Assembly (NCBI GenBank): GCA_000827495.1
Contig: KN817533.1
Coordinates: 124,001 to 188,000, forward strand
Length of the DNA stretch: 64,000 nucleotides
Direction: 5' to 3'
Source of the DNA: Hypholoma sublateritium FD-334 SS-4
Lineage: Eukaryota > Basidiomycota > Agaricomycetes > Agaricales > Strophariaceae
Shown here piece by piece: positions 36,230 to 47,516 of the stretch. Made by a program: the position numbers and the translations under genes. How positions within the stretch are numbered: the first letter of the stretch is position 1; each line of letters begins with the position of its first letter. The notes under the pieces were generated by a model that searched no databases, had not been told where the DNA came from, and saw only the letters and a list, made by a program, of their open reading frames with translations.

Positions 36230-36267
36230 ACTTTCGCTACTTTCCAAAGGCATAAAGTAGCGAAAGT
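36230..36267. repeat. Perfect 14-bp inverted repeat with 10-base loop
   Basis: ACTTTCGCTACTTT (36230-36243) and its exact reverse complement (36254-36267) form a potential hairpin inside the left subterminal region of the TIR element. Confidence 0.85.
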
Positions 36268-36858
36268 AGTGAGAGTATGGGCAACTTTGGAAAGTAAGGT
36301 ACATAGTCTTTGAAAGATGCCGACCAACTCTAGACTCCTTTCAGAGGTGTCCCAACACTTTCAAAGAAGTATACTTTGGCTTTGTACGGCATCTTTGGCT
36401 TTGACATATCATCTTTGCTCGTCTTTGAGTGTACTTTCATTTACACTTTCATTCTNGAAACAGGTCTCATTGGGCGCTAATTTGAATAAAATCATGATTA
36501 AATTAATTAGGNGGCTTAAAACTAGTATAATAGTACTACGGAGTCGTCACTGCATACTCTCCACCACGATTTAAACCTCGCCCACGGCAAGCGGCTCCTC
36601 GAAGCCGTTACCACCGTTTACGCTCGGGCTCTGCTGTCATCTGCCCAAAATACAGGGGGGCGGTACGCACTCACGAAGAACTGCCGGTCTGTTGCAGCGC
36701 GCGGTCATGGGANGGGTGGGCTACCTGCAGGGCGCCGCCCACACACTATCAGTACTGGCTGGATGAACAAGATTCAGAGANAAACTCACCTGAAGACATG
36801 CACTGTCGAGGACTGAGGTTATTGAACCACTACTCTTCAAGTGTGAGCATATGGTTGA

Positions 36859-37395
36859 CATCTGCAGGCAACACACAAGTTGGTCTAGAGGTCAATTGAA
36901 GAAGTAGCGAGAGGGTGGGGCACGCACACTCCGCGACGTCGACGTCGACTGACTGTGGNACTGCTGCCGGAAATCCTCCACATACTCTCCAGACAAGCCA
37001 AGTACCGTTAGGTAGTCNNACCGGCGCGAGGGTTACAGATACCCGGTCTGCGGAGCTGTTGCGGTGTAAGTCGCAGCGCACACAGGGGGATGGGAGGAAT
37101 GCACGTACCCACTACCGCATGTGNTTTTCATCTGCANGCTGCACATCAGTTAGTCAGCGAGTAAATTTGTGAAAGCAGCGGGAGGGCGAGTTACGCACCA
37201 ATTCTCAGCCCCCGCGATGTCGACATCAAGGAAGTACATCTATAATGCCTATGGGACTGGTGCCGGAAGTCGCGCAGNGGGCTGCAGCTGCTCAGTTTGN
37301 GGCGCTGCCACAGTGTAAGTCACAGAGAGCGACGGGGGAGATGGGGGAATACACGCACCTACTAGTCTCCTTCTCAGATCAGATAACAGATGTCA
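36859..37395 (+). repeat. Diverged ~270-bp tandem units inside the TIR element
   Basis: Units starting CATCTGCAGG (36859) and CATCTGCANG (37129) share, in order, GAAG.AGCG.GAGGG, ACGCAC, CGCGA.GTCGAC, TG.GACTG.TGCCGGAA and GTGTAAGTC.CAG. Weaker traces appear upstream (about 36650) and downstream (about 37560). Confidence 0.65.
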
Positions 37396-38244
37396 GTCGA
37401 TCTTGTGCGCACCTACTAGTATGTACTATGNGGAGTCNTCCTCAAACTCGCACATCACAAACCTACAGAGAATCAAGAACATTAGCAAGACATTTAGACG
37501 AAGGGTTTGGAAAGTACTTGTGACCGCTGACGGTAATGGTTGTCGGCAGCAAGAGAGCGAGGCGAGATCAGATTAAAAATTGTTGTGTGGGAGTTACGCA
37601 CATCACGTGTCCGCGAATTTTGGCACTCATTCCGTCCGACGGTGCTGCCTCTTACACTGTAACTTATATACCACATTCAAGCCCCATCAGGTAGGCAGCC
37701 GCACCGTAACTTGAAGAGTCGAGATCGACTTCTGTACAACCCATTTCCGCGCATCTCNTGCTCAACGTCACCCGCCGGCGGTGAAAGTGGGCCCAGGCAC
37801 GGGGGAAGCTCTGCTGGGCGACATCACCGCAGGAGTGTCAGCATTATTGAGAAGACGCGGTTCTACTTGGGCTCCAGACTACGTAAATTCTGCTTGAGTA
37901 CATCACAGTACATGGCATAGGGTTAGGAGCGTGGACAGACAATTTCACGGGCGTGCCTTTTTAGTACTCAGGAGTCAGTACTATGTTACATGTGGTAGAA
38001 TGTTGTTACTACTTGATGCTGGCCAGTGCTTGATGTTGAACTTGATACACTCAAATTTGGAAAGATGCGAAAGTCAGTAAAGAATCTATTCACTTCAAAG
38101 TTATGTACAAAGTACCTTTACAAAGTAATAGAGGCTTCCCCAAAGTTAAAGTTAGTCAAAGTTGTCTTGCGAAAGTGAAAGTGATTCAAAGTCCTGACCT
38201 CAAAGTTGAAGTCACCAAAGTGTAACCTACCGTTTTCCTGATGA

Positions 38245-38889
38245 CTTGTGCATCGCTCGGATTCGCGCTATGATACCTGAATGGTGAACATAACTTGAAC
38301 TCATGAGCATCGGACAGCTCGGACCTTCAGCGAGAGCGAAAATCAAAGGAGACACGGCCAAGATACATCACCGGCGTTGCACACCATCAGCCGCATGGTC
38401 AATGGGGAGGTTGATGGGGGCTTGGAGGACCTGGGACCATACTTCGATTCCGGTCACGGTAGATGGCATTCGCAAGCGATTATATACCTGTAAAACACAT
38501 AAGCTTAGTGATTTTCCCTATAACGAAAACGTTACAAAGCCTGAGGTCGTCTGGGATCTTGCCCGGGCCCGCTCGGAGCGCCATTGTAGTTCCCGTCTAC
38601 CTCTCCATAGCTCTCCCGTTTTTTTGTAAAATCCGCTTCAAAGGCGGGTCAAGTTTTGCCCAACCGCGTTCAGTGTCGGACTAAGTAGTGTTTGCCACAG
38701 ATCTTGCTCCAGCCAGTGAGTGAGCCCACAGCAAGCTTGTTGATCAAATCATTTTCCGAAAGCAGTAATCAATGGAGCGTACTGCGCTAATAACATTATT
38801 CACATTCATAGGGGTACCACGGTATCAGACAGGTAGATTGTACACGTCGCGCACATAGCTGTTGAGATCAGCATGGGTCTTAACAATGA
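38245..38889. other. Intergenic region 3' of formamidase
   Basis: A forward frame at 38303-38629 (108 codons) matches nothing I recognise and has no clear gene structure around it. Nothing else is seen. Confidence 0.4.
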
Positions 38890-41526
38890 TCAAACGACCC
38901 CGTCGCTCCTGATCGCACACTGGCCAAAGTCCTTTTTGACAAGTCCGTCGACATTTGGCAGAATATCCTGTGCAGAAAAGGATTAGTTGCGTATTGACAT
39001 GACGAGGGAAGACTTGACGAACGTGGTCAAATATGCCGGTAGGGATGCCCAGGGTTACACAAGCGTTTGGCGAGTCCTGCATCTCCAGTCGGTGATTCGT
39101 TGATGCTAGAAGTATAACGGGCTTACGACGACTGCGCCGACGTGACTTTCTACTGGCGCCGCGGAGAGCAGCAAGTCTGATGGACGAGAATCAGCGGAGT
39201 GAATGAAGGGCGTGCAGCGGTATCACTCACAGCATTGTTCACGAGCTTATGTTCCCACTTGAAGTTAGAATCAAATCAGATCGACAGGCAGAATAAATCA
39301 CATACTGTATCCAATCTGCGAAAGATTTTATCAGCCCCAGTTGTTATGGTGGAAACGACGGAACGATTACCTTCATTAGATATGCGATTGCATTGAGGGC
39401 AGCTTGCTTATAAGCAACGGTGCTAACAGGCAGTTAGCATGGTTATCGTCAGACACGGATCAAATTTCGCTAATACTCACGCATCCATGTTGTACTGCTT
39501 TCCGTCGCCGTCTGGTATTTGTGAGTTTAAACAGCCTTCTTTATATGAGCTCACGTACGGATATCAACACTTAAACCTTCAAATACAAGCTTTCGGGCAT
39601 CACTCAACATAAGAGAAACATGATACAGTTTGTATTCTACTCACCTTTTGCGAGTAAAGCGGGTCGATCGGAGAAGGCTACGTATGAACCATTAAGCAAA
39701 CGACTGGCGGAAGAGCTGAGCACTAAAACTTACCAGGAAGATTGGCTGCTTCAGAGCGAATTTTTCAATTCCTCCCTTAATGATGCTCGTGCTGAAGGTA
39801 ATAATGCCTGCCTAGTAGAACTGCTTTGAGCTAACGGATTCTAGAAACGGGGATTAGTAAGTATTCGCACCATCTCAATCGCACCGCAGAATGACATCTA
39901 GGGAAGAGGTGAGTACCGCACATCACTAGATAGAACGAGTGATTGTTACCTCTCCCTAGTGGACATTTCAGTAGAGTTAACGGCTTCAGTTCGGTTAGAC
40001 TCACATCGCCTTGCGAGAAGTGCAAATCCCCAACGGACAAATTGGCTCCTTGCACGAATACAGGGAAATAACATCGAGAACCCCTATTTGTATCGTTCAA
40101 AGAGCGAAAATTACATCTGAGTTAAAACATACCTTGAAAGATTCTTGATCTTTAGTTCCGAACAAATTTCAGCTTCTACTTGGAACGAATTAACAATTGT
40201 GCAACCTACATCGCAATTTCCACCATGTTCACGACCCGGAACGGTCCTAGCACCTTCCTTCGCAATCTTCTTGACGAGCTCTGGATCGAGATCCTGACCG
40301 ACATAGGCCCCGATGGGCTCAGGTGGAAACGCCACGGGTGGCACTGAGACGCCGTGCGCCTCGATGAGTTCACCTTCGCGCTTGTTCCACGTAGCGAGGA
40401 GCTCAGCGGATGGTGCGGTTCCGATGAGGCCCGGATGTGTGACGCCGGCAAAACGGACGCCTGGAATGTGGCGGGATGTAGCGTAGATTCCTAATGTCAA
40501 AATATCTTAAACGTCAAAGTCTCTACGGTCCCGAAGCAAGAATGCTTGCCATTAAGGTCCCAGATAGCCTTCGCGGCTTTGCTATTGAATTCGCGCGCTT
40601 GTAGGTAATTTGATCAAAATTGAGGGGGCGTAGTTGACGGAGTCACTCACCAAATAACCCTCCGCCGTTCTCAAGTTCGAAGATTCCCTGCGAGCCAGTG
40701 GCGTTGTTTAGTCATGGGCTGATTTTAATGAAAGACATAATCACGGTATATCCCCATGGCATCTTGTCAAATGGCTTGACTGACCATGTTCGTCAGCACA
40801 TAAAACGCCCGATGCGACAGTGTGAATGACGTACTATCCAAGATATCCACAACCAAGCAGTCACCAGGCTCGGCACCTTCCACGGCAATAGGACCAGAAA
40901 GATTGTGGATTTTGGTGAGATCGACATTCTTCACGTCGTCGCTGGCTAGAAAACTGTGTTTGGCTCTTGGCATCTAGGATAGTGAATTATTTCGCTCACA
41001 GTCGTTGTTGCCGATTTGGGCACCAGTCCAATCTAAGTAGGTGAGTTAGATCAGCACAACTGGTGTCTGGAGGAGGTTAAACAAACCATACCGACACACT
41101 CAATTTTGAAGGTCTAGTACTCTTGTATTAGTATCAGCCCTCGGATAGACGAGCAAAATTTTACCTGGCCTGGCTTCACCGTAGCGATTGGAGGAATATC
41201 GGGACTGAGGTGTATTGAGTTCCCCTCAGATTATAAGTCAAAGATTCCAGACTTACTGCCAGCGGTTATGGATACCCTGGGCAAGACACCGATGTGTTAA
41301 AACAAAAGCAGCTCATGAGATCAGATGAAACAACCTTTTGCTGTTCAGCAGGACTAAATCAAAATACGGTTGAGCCGCAATCTGGGTGAGGGTCAGGATA
41401 GGCTGCTTACACAAAAGGATCAACCTAACCATGCAAAGTGTGAGCGAGAAAACTTCAAATTTCAAAATGGATATAGCTCACCGAAATCAGAGTCGGGTGA
41501 GGAACCGAATTTGCCTGGGTAGCCAT
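38890..41526 (-). CDS. Formamidase (FmdA/AmdA acetamidase-formamidase family)
   Basis: Hydrolyses formamide to formate and ammonia, feeding nitrogen assimilation in the cytosol. The gene is cut into many very short exons, which at first sight look like frameshifts but splice cleanly. The start at 41526 gives MATQANSVPHPTLIS. Then GIHNRWHPDIPPIATVKPGQ, then GPIAVEGAEPGDCLVVDIL, then IPGVRFAGVTHPGLIGTAPS. Next come PGREHGGNCD joined to IKNLSRGSRCYFPVFVQGA, then LSVGDLHFSQGD, SFCGAIEMAGIITF, STSIIKGGIEKFALKQPIFL, DPLYSQKLVFEGLSVDI and DATVAYKQAALNAIAYLMK. The end is LLLSAAPVESHVGAVV, DSPNACVTLGIPTGIFD and DILPNVDGLVKKDFGQ, stopping at 38890. All expected blocks are present, so the enzyme is probably functional. 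The junction near 39200-39340 is the least certain. Confidence 0.9.
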
Positions 41527-42140
41527 GATGTCAATATGGCAGAATTCAACTTTGCTTTCGAGAAAGGAAGACTGAAAGAAAGTCGCTGTGCTTGATATCT
41601 AGAAGACATGCTTATATAGGGGTCAGATAAGACATTCCAAAGCCAACAATCCGTGGGAGCAGAGCACCGGAGAAGCCGACGCAGTGCGATAAGATGCCAC
41701 CTACCATACGGCCGGCTATTGAGTTAGTATCAGAGAATGATGGTCAGCAGAAGTTTGGTGAGAACAGAACACGGGCGCGCGTCCTGTGATAGTAATACTG
41801 TCCTCAGGCCGTCCACGAGAAGAGGACATCTGACGCGTTGGTTTCTCATGTTGGTGCCTTGGGGGCGCACATGTATACAAAGATACATCTCAAAAGCGGT
41901 GGCGACCTCGTCGAACAAGAACCCGCAGGGCACGTCAAGGAGCAACGAGCTTAATCGGACATACATCCGGAATGCTATAGCAGCTTCCTCGCATTTCGAC
42001 TGCGGTCCACGAAAATCGCGTGCTGATACTATAATCAAACAGGAAAACTACAGGGGGGCAGTCAAAAGGCAACAACAATCATACAAAGACGGAGAACGAC
42101 AAAACAACACCTCCAGAGTGTCCGCCTCGCGGCGCAGCGT
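41527..42140. other. Intergenic region between formamidase and the TPR gene
   Basis: Lies between the formamidase start and the 3' end of the TPR gene. A forward frame at 41737-42144 (135 codons) has no recognisable domain and overlaps this spacer only; I do not call it a gene. Confidence 0.45.
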
Positions 42141-44157
42141 TTAATCCACTCTTTTAATCGTATATCGGTCCCAACTTGGGTATGTCATGCATTCCGCGCG
42201 CATGAGCTCCATTTCGTGAGCCCGCTTCGTGCGCATCGTCCCCGCCTTCTCTTTCCCGTGGCGGCTGGGCGTTGGAGGTTGCTGCAGATTGTGAAGGGGC
42301 TCTCCACCAGGGCTCACGCCTTTTCGGTGCTTGCCGTGCGTCGCGTCAGTGGCGCCCGCGAGCAGGGATATCTTCAACTTCCGGTCGTCCGCCCTGGTTC
42401 GCTGGAACGGAGGCTGTTTCGTTGGTTTCGGCTCCGGTATTCCTAGCCGTCGTAGCATTTCTGCAAAAGTCTCCTTCTGGGGGCTAGGCGCCTGTTTTGA
42501 GGAGGAAGGATTCGTATTTTCATCCGGAATAGCTTTCGACGTTTTCTCACCGCCCGTGGCAGATAAGAGCTCCGTAAGCTCGCGAATGGCATCGGTGTTG
42601 GTGGGCTGAAGCCGTATAACCGCACGGAGATCTACCGTCGCCATTAAATGCACGTTTTTACGAAGGCGAACTTCGCGCACCTTGGATCGCCTCTTCGTCC
42701 CGACCAAGCATCTTCCGGGCTTTTCCTCGACGAAATAGGCCCTTTACACTCCGGTGCTGTTGCAGAACCCGTGTACAAGCCTTTTCCGCCTCGATCCAGC
42801 TTTGCAAAGATATAGGTACGCATTTATACCAGAGATTAAATCCACATACTTATTCAGCTTGAGGTGGGCAGCGGCGAGATTGAGTTGGTAGTGTGGCAGC
42901 TCGGACTCGATCTCATACGCGGATTCGTAAAGCTTGACGGCACCTTCGAAGTCGCCTTTGCGGAAAGCTGCATTGCCCTGCGAAACCTTAGCCTTACTTC
43001 CCTCTAATAGTTGGGAACATACAAGTTCTTTTTCCTGTTCTGCCCTCAGGTAGCGCCATTCCATCATTTCGCCGATGGTCATTTCAGCATCGACTCCTTC
43101 TTCGGGATCAAGCCCGCCGAAGTCGAGATCGACTTCCCATATGTCTTCCTCCTCTTCCGTCTCCCAGCCGTATATGCCACTTCCGCGACCATCCCACTCC
43201 CGTTGCTTGCCAATGCGTACTCCACTCTCTTCCTCGTCTTCCCGGACAGTGCGCTCGCATACCTCGCCAAGATGGTCTGTCGAGCATCCACAGTCGCACC
43301 ACTTGGTTGTCAGCTTTTCGCGGAGGATGAGCCCGTAACCGCGCACGTCGAATTCACGCGCCACGCGCCACAGCGTCTGCGCCAGTTTCTCGTAACCGTA
43401 GCGAACCTTGGTCCGCCAATCGCCGTCCCAGTCAGAATGGGCCGGTGCGAGCTCGTTCACCCAACCGAACTTCAGCTGACATGCATCCTCCAGAGCGTCC
43501 TGTCCGTCCCGCAGCGTCCCGAGGTGCGGTGGCTTCGTAAACGCCGGAGGAGGCATCGCCTCAAGAACATCAAGGTGTGCTTTGAGTGCAGGATAATACG
43601 GCAGCAAGCGCAGCGAGTGCAACCCTAGCTTATTGCACACGTCGACATTATTGGACAGGGCCTGACGGGTATTTTTCAATGGCGCGACTGCGCGGCGACG
43701 AGTAGACACGTACGAAATGGCGCAGCGCCGTATACGACCACAGCACACTCTTCGTCGCGACGCGCTCGCCGGCCTGCCGCATGTCCATGCTGATCGCAGC
43801 ACGGAAGAAGTCCTTGATCTCGTCCGAGTCATGGTTGAACGCCAACCAGCCGGGGCCGCCGAGGGTAACGCAACGCATGACGAGCGTGGGGAGGTGCACG
43901 AGAGCGATGCTGTAGAGCCGGGTCGAATAGAGCCGGGCGATGTCCTGCTCGTAGCGGATGAGGAGGACGCGGGCGATGGCACGCTCGAGCTGGGAGACGG
44001 CGGACATAGCCTGGGTTATGCTACGGTCAACGTGCGGGTTGAGAGCACGGCTGTGGCGAGTATCCTTGATAATGTGGTGCCCGTTGGGGCTGTTCTTTCC
44101 CTTCTTCATGAGGCCTGAGGCTGACCTCTTTTTAACATGCGAGTATTTGGGAGGCAT
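42141..44157 (-). CDS. TPR-repeat protein
   Basis: Tetratricopeptide repeats scaffold protein complexes. The start at 44157 gives a basic N-terminus (MPPKYSHVKKRSASGLMKKG). A helical region follows (ITQAMSAVSQLERAIARVLL, LVMRCVTLGGPGWLAFNHD), and after an intron near 43640-43710 a Cys-rich segment KWCDCGCSTDHLGEVC. An acidic stretch precedes the TPRs: SQGNAAFRKGDFEGAVKLYE, HYQLNLAAAHLKLNKW (joined across the intron near 42790-42860), EKACTRVLQQHRSVKGLF and GRDEEAIQDLRAVIRLQPT. The C-terminal ~130 residues are Pro/Lys-rich (FAEMLRRLGIPEPKP). It resembles basidiomycete TPR proteins with RPAP3-like repeats, but the specific partner is unknown. Confidence 0.85.
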
Positions 44158-45435
44158 TTCGAAGCTAGCCGCCACACTATGGTATACAGATATTTTGTTG
44201 AGTCTGGAGGCTACACCGATAGAATGATGAGGTTCGAGAGACGGGGAATTTGAATTTTGGTCAACATCGCATAGAAAGTGGCATGAGATCAACGTACCAA
44301 AGCGTCCGGTTCTTGGTTCTTTTGGTTCAGTCGATATCGAGTAGACGCAAGAAATATATTTCGGGTTCCCTGGCTTCTGAGTTGGTTGGTTGAAATGTAA
44401 AATGGGGGGTGTGCTTGTGCAGAGTTCCGTACGAAAGGCGGTACTGGTAGCAGGCGACCAGGCTCTCAAACTGAATGAGAACGTATGGGTTGGGTATTAG
44501 TCCCAGAGTTTCGTTTGCGATGTCCCGGTGTCGGAGAAGATGGGCTCGACGGCCACGACGATGGCGAGCTCCGAGATGTGTTGTGCTGTGCTGCGTGCTG
44601 CGCTGTGGACGGTGAGAAGAATTTTGTACGTGTTTGGTTCACGAGATCCCTGCCTTGCATACAACTTCCATCTCGGAATGATTCCAGTAGTCTCTCCAAC
44701 TTTATATATACCCTGCTAGCTCAAATGAGACTTCCAAAATATTTCGTGCACAGTGCGTTGCAATATTCGGCGGAGGGTGCACCCACCGCTGGACAGCCCA
44801 TGTTCCCCTATATCAGCTGGGGCTGGCAGCGACAAATCAACGCCTAAATTCCAACGGATGCGAGCTGAGGTATTGTTTGAATACGAGAAACCAGGCGAGT
44901 GCCCTATACTTTCTCAATTGCACCTCTACCGTGATATATTTTTCTGATTTTTGCATGCCAGTTTGACTCTTTTATAGGGTAGACCATATGACTTCGAGAT
45001 TGAGATCACCTACTCCAGTTCGCGTGTCTGGTATTATGCACCTAAGCCTCAATGAACCAGCCTTCGTAACCGCTGAGCAGTGAATACCAGAGTGATCTGA
45101 GATCTCACGGAGTTCCGAAGCGCAAATGAGTCTGCGTCCCGACTTCAAATACTAGGGACTTTCTTCCCGAAGCGAGGAGGTAATCTACATACATACGCGA
45201 AAAGCTGACCTTGGCGGCCTAGGTCGACCGACGACAGTCAATCAGGCGCACCAGCTCCACGAGGTTAGCCAGGAACCGACGGTCCATCTGCCGCAGGGGC
45301 GTATTGTATAAAGCTCCGTTGTCCTTTCCGTCACCTTCTATTCTGCTCCCTCCGCTGACAGTCCAATCCCAATAACCCCTGCGATAATCACGAGTCGCAT
45401 CCACATTCCTTTTATATCTCCACTCGTTTTGAATT
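44158..45435. other. Intergenic region upstream of the TPR and lectin genes
   Basis: Divergent spacer of 1.28 kb. Overlapping frames at 44466-44699 (reverse) and 44485-44847 (forward, 120 codons) have no recognisable domain. The last bases before the lectin start hold TTTATATC (45411-45418), a possible TATA element, and CCAAT at 45363. Confidence 0.4.
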
Positions 45436-47167
45436 ATGCTCTCTATCCTTGTTGAGAGCGCCGCCGCTCTCGCCCTCCTGGCGACAGCTGCGAGTGCTCA
45501 GGATGTTCCAGCGTGGGCATATTCTACTAAATGCACGCTGTCAGACTGCGCATACTAACGCTGACCTCCTTAACAGCTACATCGGACAACTACTCCTCCA
45601 ACCCGGCCTCAACACTGGTACGTCCTCGCCAGCAGTTTGTCAAGTATAGCTAGGTGCTGAAGCAACACTTAGCTATATGCCTGACCGCGGCATCCAATAA
45701 CGACGGTGCTGCTGTCACCATCCAACCGTGCACCGGCTCGACCGCTCAGAAGTGGACGTTCGCCGGTAACGGCCAGGTCACTGTCTACGGCAACAAATGC
45801 TTGGACGTGACAGACGGCAAGAACGCAGACGGAACGAAAATGCAGATCTGGACCTGTTCCACCAATAATCCCAACCAGAAGTGGGATTATAATGTGACTA
45901 CATCGTTCAACTCCGAAAAGGGCGAGAACTGCTGATTCTAATTTAGGTGTGGGCGAACACGATTACTTGGTTCAATAAGGGTAAATGCCTCGACCTTACG
46001 GATGCTTCGCAGGCTAGTGGTAACAAGGTGATTGCTTCTTCGAGAGGGAGAAATCTGCATAGTTAACATCGGTGTCTTGGCAGATTCAAATATGGGGCTG
46101 TAATTCCGGAAACATCAATCAAGTGTGGGACGCCGGGTACTCTGTCAGCAGCCTTCCAACTATTTCGCAAAATGGCCAGTATGGTACCAATAACTGTGGA
46201 ACAGGCTCCGACTCTGCTTCGAAGTGTCAAACCGGATGGATCAAGTGGGTTTTACTAAGCCTAAGTATGCTTGACTCGAAGCTCAATGTGGTTTCTTGCC
46301 AGTTCCGCAAGTGATTTTTGCATCTGGGGGCCTCGTTAGTTTACAGCTCTTCCTCTTGCGAATGCACCTCTGACATGTTGCACCTCCAGCTTACCTCGCT
46401 GCTATTGGTGATATTGAAACGGAAGCTGTCGCTTATTGCACGAAGTCTGGTCGTGGTGCGCGCACCATACCAAATGGCGCTCTGAACGGCGTCCATTTCG
46501 TCAAGACCCCCGAATACGTACAAGTCACCGGGGTCGGAAACTTCACTAAAATCAATGTTCCTCACGGAGATTCAGGGGGCGAGCTGGACAACAGAGGCGC
46601 CGATGGCAAGGGCAATCCCAGTGCGCGCATTCATTTTTAAAACAGGAACTGTATTGATCCTAGATGGATCGCTTTAGTCGGTGGACTTTTGTACGGAAAC
46701 AGCTTTGGTACCAACCTGCAGTACCACGAGTGGACCAGCTTCCTCTCCGACGGCGAATTCTGCATCCGCGCCTGTGTCGGTGCGCGCGCGACGGCGCTGT
46801 GCAACCACGTCTACGACATCATGGGTTGTTACTGGAACATCCCCGCGAGCTACTCATCTGGCGTCTTCGAAAGCTGCGCTGGCGACGCCGCGTAAGCATC
46901 ATACTATTCCCTGTACAAATGCCTTTGCTGACCTGCCACACCAGCCTTCCTATGGGTGTCTACGGCACCAGCACCTGGTCCCAGGGCCAGAAGCCCACTC
47001 CATCTGCGCATCCGGCGCCCGCTTCCTCCAATTGCGCCGCGATCCCCACCGTATCGGTTTCGCCAGCTCTCGCACGGCGCGACATAGCGCGTGAACATCT
47101 CGGACTCCAGCGCAAACGCTATACTAACCCCGAGTTTCCCGGCGCGACCCCCGCACCCTTGCTTTAG
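45436..47167 (+). CDS. Secreted protein: ricin-B-type lectin domain fused to an unassigned C-terminal domain
   Basis: Nine exons (45436-45512, 45577-45617, 45673-45893, 45947-46027, 46084-46244, 46303-46334, 46390-46620, 46678-46891, 46945-47167) give 426 residues in a consistent frame. A signal peptide (MLSILVESAAALALLATAASA) precedes a beta-trefoil carbohydrate-binding domain (CBM13-like), with repeats marked by CLTAASNNDGAAVTIQPC, AQKWTF, CLDVTDGKNADGTKMQIWTC, NQKWDYN, CLDLTDASQASGNK and IQIWGCNSGNINQVWD. The C-terminal half (SDFCIWGPPYLAAIGDIE, AYCTKSGRGARTIPNGAL, YVQVTGVGNFTKINV, GNPIGGLLYGNSF, CNHVYDIMGCYWN) has many cysteines and resembles a secreted fungal domain of unknown function. 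It is likely extracellular; the sugar ligand is unknown. Confidence 0.88.
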
Positions 47168-47516
47168 GTCAATGGATGGCGAAGTCACGATGGCGAATGT
47201 GACTCGGAATGTGTTGCGGTTTCTCTGCTTCGTTGCTGGATCATACGTGTTTTCACCTTCCCGTACTTTACTTGATACCTCAATGCGAGTGTTGCTCCCC
47301 TCGTCAGGATCTGAGAGTTGCCGCAACCTCCTTGCTATTTAGGCGCCCAGGGTTATCGGCCCGGGTATTATTCTCTGTTTGTAATGCAAGCCGATGTTAA
47401 GCATGCGACGACGCAATATCGCCAAGTTCACTAAGCAACCAGTAACATGAAACGGAGTAATTCTCTTCAGTCGGCCTAGAATATGTAAAGGGCTCTCAGA
47501 AAATCGACACACACCG
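47168..47516. other. Spacer between the lectin and TBC genes
   Basis: A 349-base interval with no recognisable feature; it must contain the lectin 3' end and the TBC promoter. Confidence 0.5.

Larger units (their letters stand above)
36197..38244. mobile_element. Degenerate DNA transposon with terminal inverted repeats
   Basis: The left end TCATCAGGAAAACGGCAGGT (36197-36216) is matched by its inverted copy at 38225-38244 with one mismatch. Both ends continue inward into dense arrays of CTTTGA / ACTTTC motifs (36219-36445) and CAAAGT motifs (38055-38222), a subterminal pattern typical of cut-and-paste elements. The middle contains a diverged ~270-base tandem unit (36859 and 37129). All 14 ambiguous bases of the window (36456 to 37758) fall inside it, suggesting a consensus of several similar copies. 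No transposase frame is seen and I found no clear target duplication, so the superfamily is undetermined and the outer boundaries could shift by a few bases. Confidence 0.72.

Noticed and set aside
36317..37920. Forward frames inside the TIR element as transposase exons
   Set aside because: They are short, contain ambiguous bases and show no transposase motif; the interior is better explained by tandem repeats.
39831..40500. Apparent frame breaks in formamidase, suggesting a pseudogene
   Set aside because: Each break is explained by a short GT-AG intron, and splicing restores every expected family block.
41737..42144. Forward frame of 135 codons between formamidase and the TPR gene
   Set aside because: Low-information Ser/Arg/Asn-rich product with no domain, in a spacer between the formamidase start and the TPR 3' end.
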